A stretch of 28,934 nucleotides of DNA from QHXW01 sp035297145 (GCA_035297145.1 DATGZN010000070.1:1-28934), one strand, 5' to 3'. Positions 8,074 through 15,761 are shown, numbered from the stretch's first letter. The notes: generated by a model from the sequence alone, not told the origin. Numbers and translations: made by a program.

Positions 8074-8584
8074 GGAAAGCCCTTGGCCGGCGGCGATCCC
8101 GCGCGCCGTGGGGCGGCCGGTTCACATAGAATTCCGGCGAACGGTGGTGGACGAGGCCGGCGATCCAGCGCACGCCGCGACGTTTCTTCGCCAGCGGCGA
8201 ATGGTGCTTGAAGAGGCGCTCATGGCGGACGCGGACGACTTCGCGCGGATCTTCATTCACGAGTTGTTTCACTTCGTGTGGCTGCGGTTGGGGAACCCAA
8301 AGCGAAAATCGTACGAGCGTGTGATTGCGGGTGAGTTGCACGGCGGAGTTCGTGGAGAGCTGGGGTGGTCGGCGGAGTGGCGAAAGAACAAGCTGGAGCG
8401 GCGCGATTGGAAGGAGCGCACGCGGCGGTGGCGGGAATACTGTTGTGAGAGCTTCTGCGACACGGCGGCGTGGCGATATGGGGGGGTGAGAAAACATGTG
8501 GAATTTACACTTGATTCGCGCGCGCGGACGGTGCGGAGGGAGTGGTTTGCGCGGGCCGGGGTGGATGAGGGGATTGCGATTTAG
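8048..8584 (+). CDS. Putative zincin-like metallopeptidase (HExxH), unknown family
   Basis: A 178-residue protein without signal peptide or membrane segment. It contains HELFHFVW with His71, Glu72 and His75, followed about 60 residues on by YCCESFCDTAAW, in which Glu134 and Asp138 resemble the third ligand region of gluzincins (E-x3-D). Three cysteines (132, 133, 137) surround that glutamate and might bind metal too. The N-terminal region (RPVHIEFRRTVVDEAGD) and the basic middle (EWRKNKLERRDWKERTRRWR) match nothing I know. The GTG at 8048 overlaps the end of the acetamidase gene by 26 bases; a later start is possible. Peptidase function is inferred only from the motif. Confidence 0.65.
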   Translation: MFFPNSGNKESPWPAAIPRAVGRPVHIEFRRTVVDEAGDPAHAATFLRQRRMVLEEALMADADDFARIFIHELFHFVWLRLGNPKRKSYERVIAGELHGGVRGELGWSAEWRKNKLERRDWKERTRRWREYCCESFCDTAAWRYGGVRKHVEFTLDSRARTVRREWFARAGVDEGIAI

Positions 8585-8713
8585 GGGATTTCCCGGTTCG
8601 CTAACGAACACCTTGCCCAGTGCGTCAATTACATGAAAGCCTCTGGAGTACAGCGGGTCGACTGGAAACGCGTCGTTTACGATCCTCAGATTCGCGTCCA
8701 ATCGCGGCCAGTC

Positions 8714-8732
8714 TATAATATTCATAAAGGAG
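8714..8732 (+). promoter_or_regulatory. -10 box and ribosome-binding site of the tlpA-like gene
   Basis: A consensus TATAAT stands at 8714-8719 and AAGGAG at 8727-8732, five bases before the GTG at 8738. No good -35 box is seen (TTCGCG at the expected 8691-8696). The very short interval puts the start of transcription almost on the ribosome site. It supports the GTG at 8738 over the longer open frame beginning at 8633. Confidence 0.6.
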
Positions 8733-8737
8733 AACTC

Positions 8738-9304
8738 GTGTACGTTGCTCGCGTGAGTCTGGCTGTCGCCGCAATATTGTTGGTGTCCGCCGGCTGCTCT
8801 TCGCCTCGAACCGTTCGAGCGGCATCGTTGAGGCCCGCCAAAGAGCGCAAGAAGGCTCCGGATTTCGAGCTGAAAGACGCCAACGGCCAGATGGTGCATC
8901 TGTCAGACTATCGAGGAAAAGTGGTGCTCCTGGATTTTTGGGCCACGTGGTGCGGGCCGTGCAAGGTGGAGATCCCGTGGTTTGAAGAATTCGAGCGGCA
9001 GAACAAAGACAAGGGTTTCGCGGTGATCGGCGTGGCCATGGATGACGACGGCTGGGATGCGGTGAAGCCGTTCGCCAAGGATCGGGCCATCAATTACCGG
9101 CTGGTGCTGGGCAATGACCACGTTGCGGATTTGTATGGCGGTCTCGAAGCGCTGCCGACCACGCTGCTGATCGATCGCGGCGGCAACATTGCCGCGGTGC
9201 ACATCGGACTGTCAGGCAAAAATGAATTTGAAAATGGCATACAAGAGCTCCTTGGCGCTCCCGGCGGTATTTCTGTTCCTGCCGTGCTTATGCGCGCAGA
9301 GTAA
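8738..9304 (+). CDS. TlpA/ResA-like thiol-disulfide lipoprotein
   Basis: A 188-residue membrane-anchored thioredoxin-fold protein. The signal sequence ends in a lipobox (LLVSAGC, lipidation at Cys20), followed by a linker and an AhpC/TSA-TlpA domain: APDFELKDANGQMVHLSDYR, the redox motif WCGPC (Cys72, Cys75) and the cis-proline in EALPTTLLID (Pro140). Such proteins reduce or exchange disulfides on the outer face of the cytoplasmic membrane, for example in apocytochrome c. The GTG start is set by AAGGAG at 8727-8732 and by the lipoprotein signal beginning directly after it. The 3' end overlaps the next gene by 83 bases, and that gene encodes a DsbD-alpha-like protein, fitting a shared periplasmic redox role. 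Confidence 0.9.
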   Translation: MYVARVSLAVAAILLVSAGCSSPRTVRAASLRPAKERKKAPDFELKDANGQMVHLSDYRGKVVLLDFWATWCGPCKVEIPWFEEFERQNKDKGFAVIGVAMDDDGWDAVKPFAKDRAINYRLVLGNDHVADLYGGLEALPTTLLIDRGGNIAAVHIGLSGKNEFENGIQELLGAPGGISVPAVLMRAE

Positions 9305-9707
9305 CCCGATCCTAACGGTGGCGCCTCCGCAGAAAGTGGTGGCGAAGCGAAATTCCGAGGTCACGGCGAAGGTGGCGGTGGCGCTCGGCGCGGGTTACCA
9401 CGTGAACAGCAATGCGCCGCACGAAGCGTACCTGATTCCGCTGAAGCTCACCTGGGCGGCGGCTCCGCTCGAAGTGGCGGCCGTGACTTATCCGAAGCCA
9501 ACCGACGAGAAGTATCCGTTTTCGCCCGAGCAGCCGCTTTCCGTATACACCGGGAATTTCGATATCGCGACGAAATTCAAGGTTCCGGCCGATGCCACGA
9601 GCGGGCTGATGGTGCTCGACGGGAAGCTGCGTTACCAAGCCTGCAACAACACCATGTGTTTCCCGCCGAAGACGGTGGAGATCAAACTCCCGGTAGAGGT
9701 TCGATAA
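9222..9707 (+). CDS. Periplasmic DsbD alpha-domain-like protein
   Basis: A 161-residue secreted protein (signal MNLKMAYKSSLALPAVFLFL...CLCAQ) with the N-terminal DsbD fold: GAGYHVNSNAPHEAYLIPLK, YPFSPEQPLSVYTGNFDI and a C-terminal pair of cysteines in YQACNNTMCFPPKTVEI. In DsbD the corresponding domain (YQGCADAGFCYPPE) takes electrons from the membrane domain and passes them to periplasmic partners. Here the alpha domain stands alone, without the membrane and thioredoxin domains, beside a TlpA lipoprotein. The Cys-to-Cys gap is four residues instead of five. Start 9222 is preceded by CAGG; 9234 is also possible. Either start lies inside the upstream gene, so translation is coupled. The stop directly abuts the stop of the converging cytochrome gene. 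Confidence 0.8.
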   Translation: MNLKMAYKSSLALPAVFLFLPCLCAQSNPILTVAPPQKVVAKRNSEVTAKVAVALGAGYHVNSNAPHEAYLIPLKLTWAAAPLEVAAVTYPKPTDEKYPFSPEQPLSVYTGNFDIATKFKVPADATSGLMVLDGKLRYQACNNTMCFPPKTVEIKLPVEVR

Positions 9708-10103
9708 TCACGGCAGGCTCTTGAGCCAGCTGATGATCTGCCAGCGCTGCGGCTCAGGCAGCTTGGACCATGCGGGCATGCCGCGGCGCACCACTCCGTT
9801 GGTCACAATCCAGAAAATTTCACCCGGCTTCGCCTGTTGCAGCGCGTTTGCACGAAGACTGGGACCTCTTTTCGCGCCATCGGCTCCCTGGCCGTGGCAC
9901 TCGGCGCAATGCTGCTCGAAAAGCTTCCCGCCGGCTGCGGGCGCTTCGGGATCATTTGCAAATGGGTTGCATTTTGATCGAGCCTTGACGGGAACTTTCG
10001 CGAGAATCATCTCGGCTGGTTCGTCATGCCTCGAAGCTCGCTGCTGGGCGGAAGCGAGTGCAACCAGCGCGGCGAAGCAGATGACCGCGGAAGTTGTTTT
10101 CAT
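9708..10103 (-). CDS. Periplasmic monohaem cytochrome c
   Basis: A 131-residue protein with signal peptide (MKTTSAVICFAALVALASA) and one class-I cytochrome c domain. Haem attachment is at HCAECH (Cys66, Cys69, His70), with the distal ligand Met109 in RRGMPAW; the C-terminal helix reads RWQIISWLKSL. It transfers electrons in the periplasm; partners are unknown. The ATG is supported by CGGAGG seven bases upstream, and the preceding gene ends in a 4-base ATGA overlap with it, so both form one operon. The gene meets the plus-strand DsbD-like gene stop to stop with no base between, leaving no room for a dedicated terminator. Confidence 0.9.
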   Translation of the reverse strand: MKTTSAVICFAALVALASAQQRASRHDEPAEMILAKVPVKARSKCNPFANDPEAPAAGGKLFEQHCAECHGQGADGAKRGPSLRANALQQAKPGEIFWIVTNGVVRRGMPAWSKLPEPQRWQIISWLKSLP

Positions 10104-10981
10104 GGGCGGCCTCCGAACAAGCCGTGGAGCATCTCTGAGAAGCCGGAGAATTCCCGCGATAGGCCCCATCGCAACAGAAGGCGGTGGCTGTTGTCGTTCA
10201 AACCAAATCCAGGCGACAGCCGGAGCGTCCAGCCGGAGGGAAGATTCCAGGCCAGCGCCGGCGCGAGGTAGTGAGAAGTTTGGTGCAGGCCGAAGCTCTG
10301 CGCATCGCCGAGACCCCCATAGAGCTCCACTCCAGCGATGAAATTCTCAGGGCAGAAGGCGCAGCGTTGAGCCGACGCCCTCAGCGCTAGCGGGCGGCTG
10401 ATTCCCATCGCGTAGCCGAATTCCCAGGGGTCGCTGGGCGACAAGTTCTTGGTAGCCAAGGGATTCACAGCGAAATTCCAGCCTCTGAAATCCTTCGACA
10501 GGATGACCTTGAACTCGAGCTCGTGGTTGTGGCCCTTCCTGAGGGCGGCGTTTAAGTCACCGTGGTCGGCTGCGATATCGTGACCCTCCACTTCCTTGAT
10601 GATTTTGTCGGCCTCGGTGATGTTCTCGTACTCGATGTAAAGCACGGGATTGATAAAGTGCTCGGCCCGGAGCGGGCGGAGCCGGTTCTCCCAGCGGAAG
10701 CCGGTGAAGAGCGAGCTGTCGTGCAAGGTCGTCTGCCCGTCCAGGTAGAACTCCGTTGTCCACCACGCGGTGGCGCCATATTCAAACTCCATCCAATACG
10801 CGTGGAAGTCATTACCGGCGCGCTGCGTCCCGACCGTGGAGAAGTACTCGACTTCGAGGTTTCCGGGCTCCTCCAGGTGGTGATCGTAGGTCACGATATA
10901 CGGGCTTTCCTGGGCGAACAAGGGAGAAGACAGGCACAGGAGCACGAGGGGCATCAATAGAATTTGCAAATGAGTTGCCAT
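10100..10981 (-). CDS. Predicted outer-membrane beta-barrel protein of unknown function
   Basis: A 293-residue protein with a signal peptide (MATHLQILLMPLVLLCLSSP...AQE) and no later hydrophobic helices. The body has alternating aromatic/polar strands (YWMEFEYGATAWWTTEFYLD, LEFKVILSKDFRGWNFAVNP, GWTLRLSPGFGLNDNSHRLL) typical of bacterial outer-membrane barrels. Two cysteines occur as CAFC in the middle. I do not recognise a named family. The frame is open to 11026, but the ATG at 10981 gives the signal peptide. It is co-transcribed and coupled with the downstream cytochrome c, and its promoter carries Fur-like dyads, so a link to metal handling or extracytoplasmic electron transfer is possible but unproven. 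Confidence 0.7.
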   Translation of the reverse strand: MATHLQILLMPLVLLCLSSPLFAQESPYIVTYDHHLEEPGNLEVEYFSTVGTQRAGNDFHAYWMEFEYGATAWWTTEFYLDGQTTLHDSSLFTGFRWENRLRPLRAEHFINPVLYIEYENITEADKIIKEVEGHDIAADHGDLNAALRKGHNHELEFKVILSKDFRGWNFAVNPLATKNLSPSDPWEFGYAMGISRPLALRASAQRCAFCPENFIAGVELYGGLGDAQSFGLHQTSHYLAPALAWNLPSGWTLRLSPGFGLNDNSHRLLLRWGLSREFSGFSEMLHGLFGGRP

Positions 10982-11014
10982 TGGGTAAGTCCACGGACAA
11001 GACAGGAAAGGGCC

Positions 11015-11043
11015 ATAGTACGGCACGTTCCTGATTTTTGCAA
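11015..11043 (-). promoter_or_regulatory. Promoter of the outer-membrane protein/cytochrome c operon
   Basis: Read on the minus strand, TTGCAA (11043-11038) and TACTAT (11020-11015) are spaced by exactly 17 bases, a good sigma-70 promoter about 35 bases ahead of the ATG at 10981. The -35 box lies inside the dyad at 11039-11053, so a protein bound there would block transcription. Confidence 0.6.
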
Positions 11044-11053
11044 GTGATTTGCA
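11039..11053. promoter_or_regulatory. Fur-like 7-1-7 dyad over the -35 box
   Basis: TGCAAGTGATTTGCA is a near-perfect 7-1-7 inverted repeat (ideal TGCAAAT-N-ATTTGCA) of the shape bound by Fur-superfamily regulators. It overlaps the -35 element of the operon promoter. Further copies stand at 11124-11138 and, weaker, at 10965-10979. The bound regulator and metal are not known. Confidence 0.5.
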
Positions 11054-11123
11054 GTAATAATGTGAAATGAAGCTGCCGGGAGCCCCAGGCCAGTGGGGCG
11101 GAGTCCCGTTGCCCGTACCTACT

Positions 11124-11138
11124 TACAAATCATTTGCA
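11124..11138. promoter_or_regulatory. Second Fur-like 7-1-7 dyad
   Basis: TACAAATCATTTGCA matches the dyad TGCAAAT-N-ATTTGCA with one mismatch. It lies between the alaC stop and the promoter at 11015-11043, about 85 bases from the first dyad, and would allow cooperative or looped binding. Confidence 0.45.
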
Positions 11139-11150
11139 ATCACGATGAAA

Positions 11151-12353
11151 TTACTTGCCGGCCAGCACGGGCTTGCGCGCCAGGAACTGCTTGATGGAGC
11201 GGGTGGCCTGGCGCGTCCGGTGGTCATTTTCGATCAGGGCGAAGCGCACGAAACCCTCACCCAGCGGGCCGAACCCAATGCCAGGCGAGACGGCCACCAG
11301 CGCTTCTTTCATGAGCAGCTTGGCGAACTCGAGAGAGCCGTCGGTGCGATAGGGCTCGGGGATGGGCGCCCAGACGAACATGGTGCCGCGCGGCGGTTCA
11401 ACCTCCCATCCGGCGCGGTGCAAACCTTCGACCAGCACATTGCGGCGGCGCTGATACACCGCGCAGATCTTGGCGGTCTCTTCCTCGCACTCGCGCAGCG
11501 CGATGATGGAGGCGATCTGAATCGGCTGGAAGACTCCATAGTCGAGGTAACTCTTGATGCGCGCCAGGGCACCGATGACTTTCGCGTTGCCGAGACAATA
11601 CCCCACGCGCCAGCCCGCCATGTTGTAGCTCTTGGACATGGAGAAGATCTCGACCGCGACGTCTTTGGCGCCTTCGACCTGAAGAATGCTGGGCGGGTGG
11701 TAGCCGTCAAAACCGAGGTCGGCGTAGGCGAAATCGTGCACGATGTAGGAGCCGTGATGATGCGCCAGGCGCACGATTTCGCGCAAGAAATCGAGATCGA
11801 CGCAGGTGGTGGTCGGATTGTGCGGGAACGAGATCAGAATCACCTTGGGCCGTGAACCTGAGCGATAGACGTCTTCGAGGCCGTTCAAAAACGTGGCGGC
11901 GTCGGGCATCGGTAACATGCAGGCATGTCCCTCGGCCATGATCACGCCGTATTGGTGGATGGGATAGGCCGGGTTGGGGGAGACCACCACATCACCCGGG
12001 CCGATGATGGCGAACAACAGATGCGCGAGCGCGTCTTTGGCGCCGATGGTGACGATGGCTTCCGATTCCGGGTCGAGCCTTACTCCGTATTTTCTTTGAT
12101 AGCGCTTGACGATTTCCTCCCGCAATCGGGGAATGCCACGCGACATGGAGTAGCGATGATTCTTGGCATTACGCGAAGCTTCGACGAGCTTGTTGACGAT
12201 GGCGCGCGGCGTGGCGCCATCGGGATTGCCCATGCCGAGATCGATGACATCCTGCTGTGCCGCCCGTGCCTTTGCCCTCATCTCGTTGATGACGGCAAAC
12301 ACGTAAGGCGGCAACTTCTGGATGCGATAGAAATCTTCAGATGGTTTGGGCAT
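11151..12353 (-). CDS. alaC: AlaC-type alanine/glutamate-pyruvate aminotransferase
   Basis: A 400-residue fold-type-I PLP aminotransferase, full length. It closely follows the E. coli AlaC pattern: KLPPYVFAVINEM, DLGMGNPDGATP, YSMSRGIPRLREEI, SEAIVTIGAKDALAHL and the PLP site SMSKSYNMAGWR with Lys241. PLP-contacting Asn179 (PHNPT), Asp207 and Tyr210 (HDFAYAD) and the C-terminal carboxylate-binding Arg in VRFALIEN are present. It should interconvert pyruvate plus glutamate with alanine plus 2-oxoglutarate; related enzymes accept other amino acids. The ATG at 12353 has no Shine-Dalgarno sequence, but a TAAAAT-like -10 box lies just upstream, so the message may have almost no leader. It diverges from the kdpD-like kinase gene across 59 bases. 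Confidence 0.9.
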   Translation of the reverse strand: MPKPSEDFYRIQKLPPYVFAVINEMRAKARAAQQDVIDLGMGNPDGATPRAIVNKLVEASRNAKNHRYSMSRGIPRLREEIVKRYQRKYGVRLDPESEAIVTIGAKDALAHLLFAIIGPGDVVVSPNPAYPIHQYGVIMAEGHACMLPMPDAATFLNGLEDVYRSGSRPKVILISFPHNPTTTCVDLDFLREIVRLAHHHGSYIVHDFAYADLGFDGYHPPSILQVEGAKDVAVEIFSMSKSYNMAGWRVGYCLGNAKVIGALARIKSYLDYGVFQPIQIASIIALRECEEETAKICAVYQRRRNVLVEGLHRAGWEVEPPRGTMFVWAPIPEPYRTDGSLEFAKLLMKEALVAVSPGIGFGPLGEGFVRFALIENDHRTRQATRSIKQFLARKPVLAGK

Positions 12354-12412
12354 TACTGCTATTTTATGCAGCTTAGTTGGTTTCCCGCTAGGCCCAAGCG
12401 GCTTGCGTTACA

Positions 12413-13873
12413 GTGAGTACGAAACCTGTGAATAAGGCGTTGCGGGTGGCAATCCGGCTGGTGGCATCGGTGGCGCTGGTGGCCGCCATCATTTTCGTTT
12501 ATCTCCGGATTGCGCCGGCCAACAGCGTTACCGTCGCCTTGACGCTGGTTCTGGCCATCCTGGGGATTGCGGCGCGGTGGGGCTTTGCCGAGTCCATTGC
12601 CGCCTCAATCGCCGGGGTGCTGGGATTGGATTACTTCTTTATCCCGCCAATCGGCGAATTCACCGTATCCGACCCGGAGAATTGGGTGGCGCTGGCGGTT
12701 TTTCTGATCACGGCGGTGACGGCGAGCGAACTTTCCGTGCGGGCCCGCCGGCGTGCGGCTGAGACCATCGCGCGCAGGCAGGAAGTGGAGCGGCTGTACA
12801 CGTTGGGCCAGGCGTTGCTCCTCAGCGGCAGTGTGCGTACGGCCGCCCGGGACGTCGTGAACAGCATCATCCGGACTTTCGAGATTCCGGGAGCGGTTTT
12901 CTTCAACCAGTTGACCGATGAGTTCTTCCGGTCGGACATGCGTGGGGCTATTTCCGATGAGCACTTGCGGCAGGTCGCGGAAACTGGTGAGCCGCTGATC
13001 GACGCTAACCTGCAGATCGCCATTGTCCCCATCAGGCTAGGGGGCCAAAGCACCGGCAGCCTGGGATTCGTGGGATGCACCCTATCCACGGCCGCTCTCA
13101 ATGCGCTGGCGTATCTGGTGGCCATCGGGATCGAGCGGGCGAAAACCATCGAAGAGACCAATCGGGCGGAGGCGGCAAGGCAAAGCGAAGTCCTGAAGGC
13201 GACTCTGCTCGATGCGCTGGCACACGATTTGAAGACACCACTCACCTCGATTAAAGGCGCGGTGACGCACTTGCTGGCGAAGCCGCGTGATGCGGAGGAG
13301 CTGGAGCTGCTCACCATCGCCAACGAAGAAGCCGACCGGTTGAACCGCCTGGTGGTGGAAGTTCTGGAGATGGCGCGCATTGAGGCCTCGAAGCTGCACC
13401 CGGATCGGGCGCCGCACAACATCATGGACATCGTGCAGGCGACGCTGAAAGCGCAAGAGGAGTCGTTGAAGGGGCGCAGGATCGAGCTGCGCGTGCCGGC
13501 GTCGCTCCCCGCCGCCGACGTGGATTTCGAATTTATCGAGCAGGTGCTCAAGCAACTGCTGGACAATGCGATAAACTATTCGCCGCCCGGAGCGCCGCTC
13601 ATCATTTCCGCGGAAACGGAGGGCGAGAGAATCGTGGTGAGCGTCGCGGACGAGGGCAAAGGAATTCCGGTGGATGAGCAGTCCAGAATCTTCGACAAGT
13701 TCTACCGCGGCCGCGCGTGGCGCGAGAAGGTGCTGGGCACGGGTTTGGGATTGTCGATCGCGAAAGGCATCGTGGAAGCACACGGCGGCAAAATCTGGGT
13801 GACGAGCACACCCGGCAAGGGCTCCGTGTTCAGCTTTGCGGTGCCCAAATTCAAGGGCGAGCTGGTGTCGTGA
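12413..13873 (+). CDS. KdpD-like histidine kinase lacking the N-terminal KdpD/USP modules
   Basis: A 486-residue sensor kinase equal to the C-terminal half of KdpD (usually about 900 residues). It opens with the four-helix DUF4118 membrane domain (about 12-103, including GLDYFFIPPIGEFTVSDPEN), then a GAF-like domain (about 130-245), HisKA with phospho-acceptor His271 in LAHDLKTPLTSIKG, and HATPase_c with LLDNAINYSPPG (N box), DEGKGIP (G1) and GTGLGLSIAKG (G2). KdpD with KdpE senses low potassium or turgor and turns on the KdpFABC pump. The missing N-terminal part is encoded twice as separate genes downstream (14664 and 15758). GTG start; the stop overlaps the kdpE start (GTGA). Confidence 0.9.
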   Translation: MSTKPVNKALRVAIRLVASVALVAAIIFVYLRIAPANSVTVALTLVLAILGIAARWGFAESIAASIAGVLGLDYFFIPPIGEFTVSDPENWVALAVFLITAVTASELSVRARRRAAETIARRQEVERLYTLGQALLLSGSVRTAARDVVNSIIRTFEIPGAVFFNQLTDEFFRSDMRGAISDEHLRQVAETGEPLIDANLQIAIVPIRLGGQSTGSLGFVGCTLSTAALNALAYLVAIGIERAKTIEETNRAEAARQSEVLKATLLDALAHDLKTPLTSIKGAVTHLLAKPRDAEELELLTIANEEADRLNRLVVEVLEMARIEASKLHPDRAPHNIMDIVQATLKAQEESLKGRRIELRVPASLPAADVDFEFIEQVLKQLLDNAINYSPPGAPLIISAETEGERIVVSVADEGKGIPVDEQSRIFDKFYRGRAWREKVLGTGLGLSIAKGIVEAHGGKIWVTSTPGKGSVFSFAVPKFKGELVS

Positions 13874-14565
13874 GCGCAAAAATTCTTGTGGTCGATGACG
13901 AGCCGCAGATCCGCCGCATGATGCGCGCGACTTTGACCTCGAGCGGGTACCAGGTCGACGAGGCTAAGACCGGAGAAGAAGCACTGGAGAAGTTGCGCTC
14001 CTATCAGCCCGACCTGATTCTGCTGGATCTGAATATGCCCGGCATGGGTGGGTTGGAGGCATGCCGCACCATGCGCGAGGGGTCGGATGTACCCATTGTC
14101 ATTCTCACCGTCCGTAACGCAGAGAAAGAGAAGGTGGAAGCGCTGGACGCCGGCGCCGACGACTACGTCTCGAAACCGTTCGGCATGCAGGAGCTGTTGG
14201 CGCGGATTCGCGCTGCCCTGCGGCGAGCCCCCGGCGCGGCGGAAGGCGGACCACACAGTTTTGCCTCCGACGATCTGGAGATCGATTTCGAGGGCCGGCG
14301 GGTGCGCGTGAAGGACAAAAGCGTACGGCTCACGCCGAAGGAGTTCGATCTTCTGCGCCATCTGGTGGCGCATGGCGGAAAGCCGGTTCCCCACCGCGAA
14401 CTGCTGCAAGCCGTGTGGGGGCCGGACTACGGCGACGAAACCGACTACCTGCGAGTCTTTATCAATCACCTGCGCAAGAAGATCGAGCCCGATCCGTCGC
14501 GTCCCAAGTACGTGCTCACCGAGCCTTGGGTGGGATATCGCTTCGCCATGCCGGAAGGTTCGTAA
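13870..14565 (+). CDS. kdpE: KdpE-like OmpR-family response regulator
   Basis: A 231-residue regulator with a receiver domain (Asp9/Asp10, phospho-acceptor Asp53 in LLDLNMPGMGG, Thr80, Lys102 in YVSKPFG) and an OmpR/PhoB winged helix (RLTPKEFDLLRHLVAHGGKP, then DYLRVFINHLRKKIEPDPSR and GVGYRF-like WVGYRF). The match to KdpE is strong, including the TEPWVGYRF end. It would receive phosphate from the overlapping upstream kinase and activate kdpFABC or other potassium genes, none of which is in the window. The GTG at 13870 overlaps the kinase stop; the frame is open further upstream, but that would run into the kinase gene and add nothing of the family. Confidence 0.92.
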   Translation: MSAKILVVDDEPQIRRMMRATLTSSGYQVDEAKTGEEALEKLRSYQPDLILLDLNMPGMGGLEACRTMREGSDVPIVILTVRNAEKEKVEALDAGADDYVSKPFGMQELLARIRAALRRAPGAAEGGPHSFASDDLEIDFEGRRVRVKDKSVRLTPKEFDLLRHLVAHGGKPVPHRELLQAVWGPDYGDETDYLRVFINHLRKKIEPDPSRPKYVLTEPWVGYRFAMPEGS

Positions 14566-14663
14566 GGTTAGCGAATTTAGCCCAAACACCGTACAGGGAA
14601 TGTAAACTACTACTGATAGCTCGTTGGAAAATGCCCGGCAGTCAGGCGTCTTGACCCATCCGC

Positions 14664-15761
14664 ATGCCCGATCAACGTCCCACCCCCGAAGAGATCCTTC
14701 GCCGCGTTGAGGCCGAGGAACAGCAGGCCGGTCGCGGCCGCCTCAAGATTTTCCTGGGATACGCGTCGCGCGTAGGCAAATCATTCCGCATGCTGGATGA
14801 GGGCCGGCGGCGCAAACAACGCGGCCAGGACGTCGTAGTCGGACTGATTCAATCCAATGTTGGCGCTGAGGTTCAGTGCCTGCTGGACACGCTCGAAGTG
14901 ATCCCCGGCTTGCAGGGCCGCAGTGGCGAAAAAGAGTGGCTGGTGCTCGACGTGGTGGCCATCCTGAAGCGCCATCCGCACGTCTGCCTGGTGGATGAAC
15001 TGGCCCAGGACAATCCACCCGGAAGCCGCAATCCCCAGCGCTGGCAGGACGTCAAGGAACTGCTCGATAGCGGGATAACCGTGGTCACGGCCATCAATGT
15101 GCAGCATATCGCTGAGCTGCAGGATGCCATCGAAAAGATTACCGGCAAGCGGGCGAAGCAGGCGGTGCCGCAGGCATTCATCCGCTCCGCGGACGAGATC
15201 GTGATCGTGGATGCGCCGCCCGAAGACCTGCAACTGCGCGAGCCGGTAAGCGCCGGTGACACACGCCGCCTCTCTGAACTGCGTGAACTGGCGCTGCTGT
15301 TGGCCGCCGAGGTGGTGGATGAGCAATTGCACAACTGCCTCCAGCTTCAAGGCGTGGAGTTGTTTCTGGGAAGCCAGGAGCGCATTCTCGTTTGCATCAC
15401 GCCGCGGAGCAACGCCAAGCGCATGCTGGAGAGCGGGCGGCGCAACGCGGACCGGTTCCATTGCGGCTTTTTGGCGGTGTATGTACGGCAGGCAGCACTC
15501 GATCCGGCAGACGCCCAGTTGCTTGAGAAGCACCTCGGTCTGGCGCGCGAGTTGGGCGCCGAGGTGCATGTGCTGGAAGCAGCGGATTCGGCGCAAGCGA
15601 TTCTGGATTTCGCACGCGCGCAGGCGGTGACACAATTGTTCGTAGGCCACAGCCTGGGCAACCGGTGGCGCGAGGTCCTTTTCGGCAATCCTCTGGACCG
15701 CATGATCCGCGCGGCCGACACCATGGATGTGCGCATCTTTCCCCATCCTTCGTCGTCATGA
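14664..15761 (+). CDS. Stand-alone KdpD N-terminal ATP-binding plus USP protein, divergent copy
   Basis: A 365-residue protein made only of the KdpD sensory domain (about 25-235) and a universal-stress-protein domain (about 245-362). Visible motifs are the P-loop FLGYASRVGKSFRML, the Walker-B-like HPHVCLVDELAQ, and TVVTAINVQHIAELQD. It has no transmembrane helices, HisKA or ATPase domain. Compared with its tandem neighbour it is diverged: the usual VGY(V/F)E-HGR loop reads VGLIQSNVGAEVQ and the HTN motif after DELA is replaced by QDN. It probably modulates the truncated KdpD kinase in trans, perhaps sensing ATP or a nucleotide messenger. The stop overlaps the next ATG (ATGA). A 98-base gap separates it from kdpE. 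Confidence 0.82.
   Translation: MPDQRPTPEEILRRVEAEEQQAGRGRLKIFLGYASRVGKSFRMLDEGRRRKQRGQDVVVGLIQSNVGAEVQCLLDTLEVIPGLQGRSGEKEWLVLDVVAILKRHPHVCLVDELAQDNPPGSRNPQRWQDVKELLDSGITVVTAINVQHIAELQDAIEKITGKRAKQAVPQAFIRSADEIVIVDAPPEDLQLREPVSAGDTRRLSELRELALLLAAEVVDEQLHNCLQLQGVELFLGSQERILVCITPRSNAKRMLESGRRNADRFHCGFLAVYVRQAALDPADAQLLEKHLGLARELGAEVHVLEAADSAQAILDFARAQAVTQLFVGHSLGNRWREVLFGNPLDRMIRAADTMDVRIFPHPSSS

Noticed and set aside
7856..8899. 347-codon minus-strand frame across the amidase, zincin and tlpA genes
   Set aside because: It crosses three better-supported genes. A short part (about 8585-8700) looks somewhat protein-like (NLRIVNDAFPVDPLYSRGFH) and might be a gene remnant, but nothing else supports it.
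9957..9971. Fourth copy of the Fur-like dyad (TGCAAATGGGTTGCA)
   Set aside because: It lies within the cytochrome c coding sequence, encoding Cys-Asn-Pro-Phe-Ala; the match is probably due to codon choice.
11082..11099. GCCCC/GGGGC hairpin after alaC
   Set aside because: Five-base stem with an eight-base loop and no T-run on the minus strand; too weak for a terminator call.
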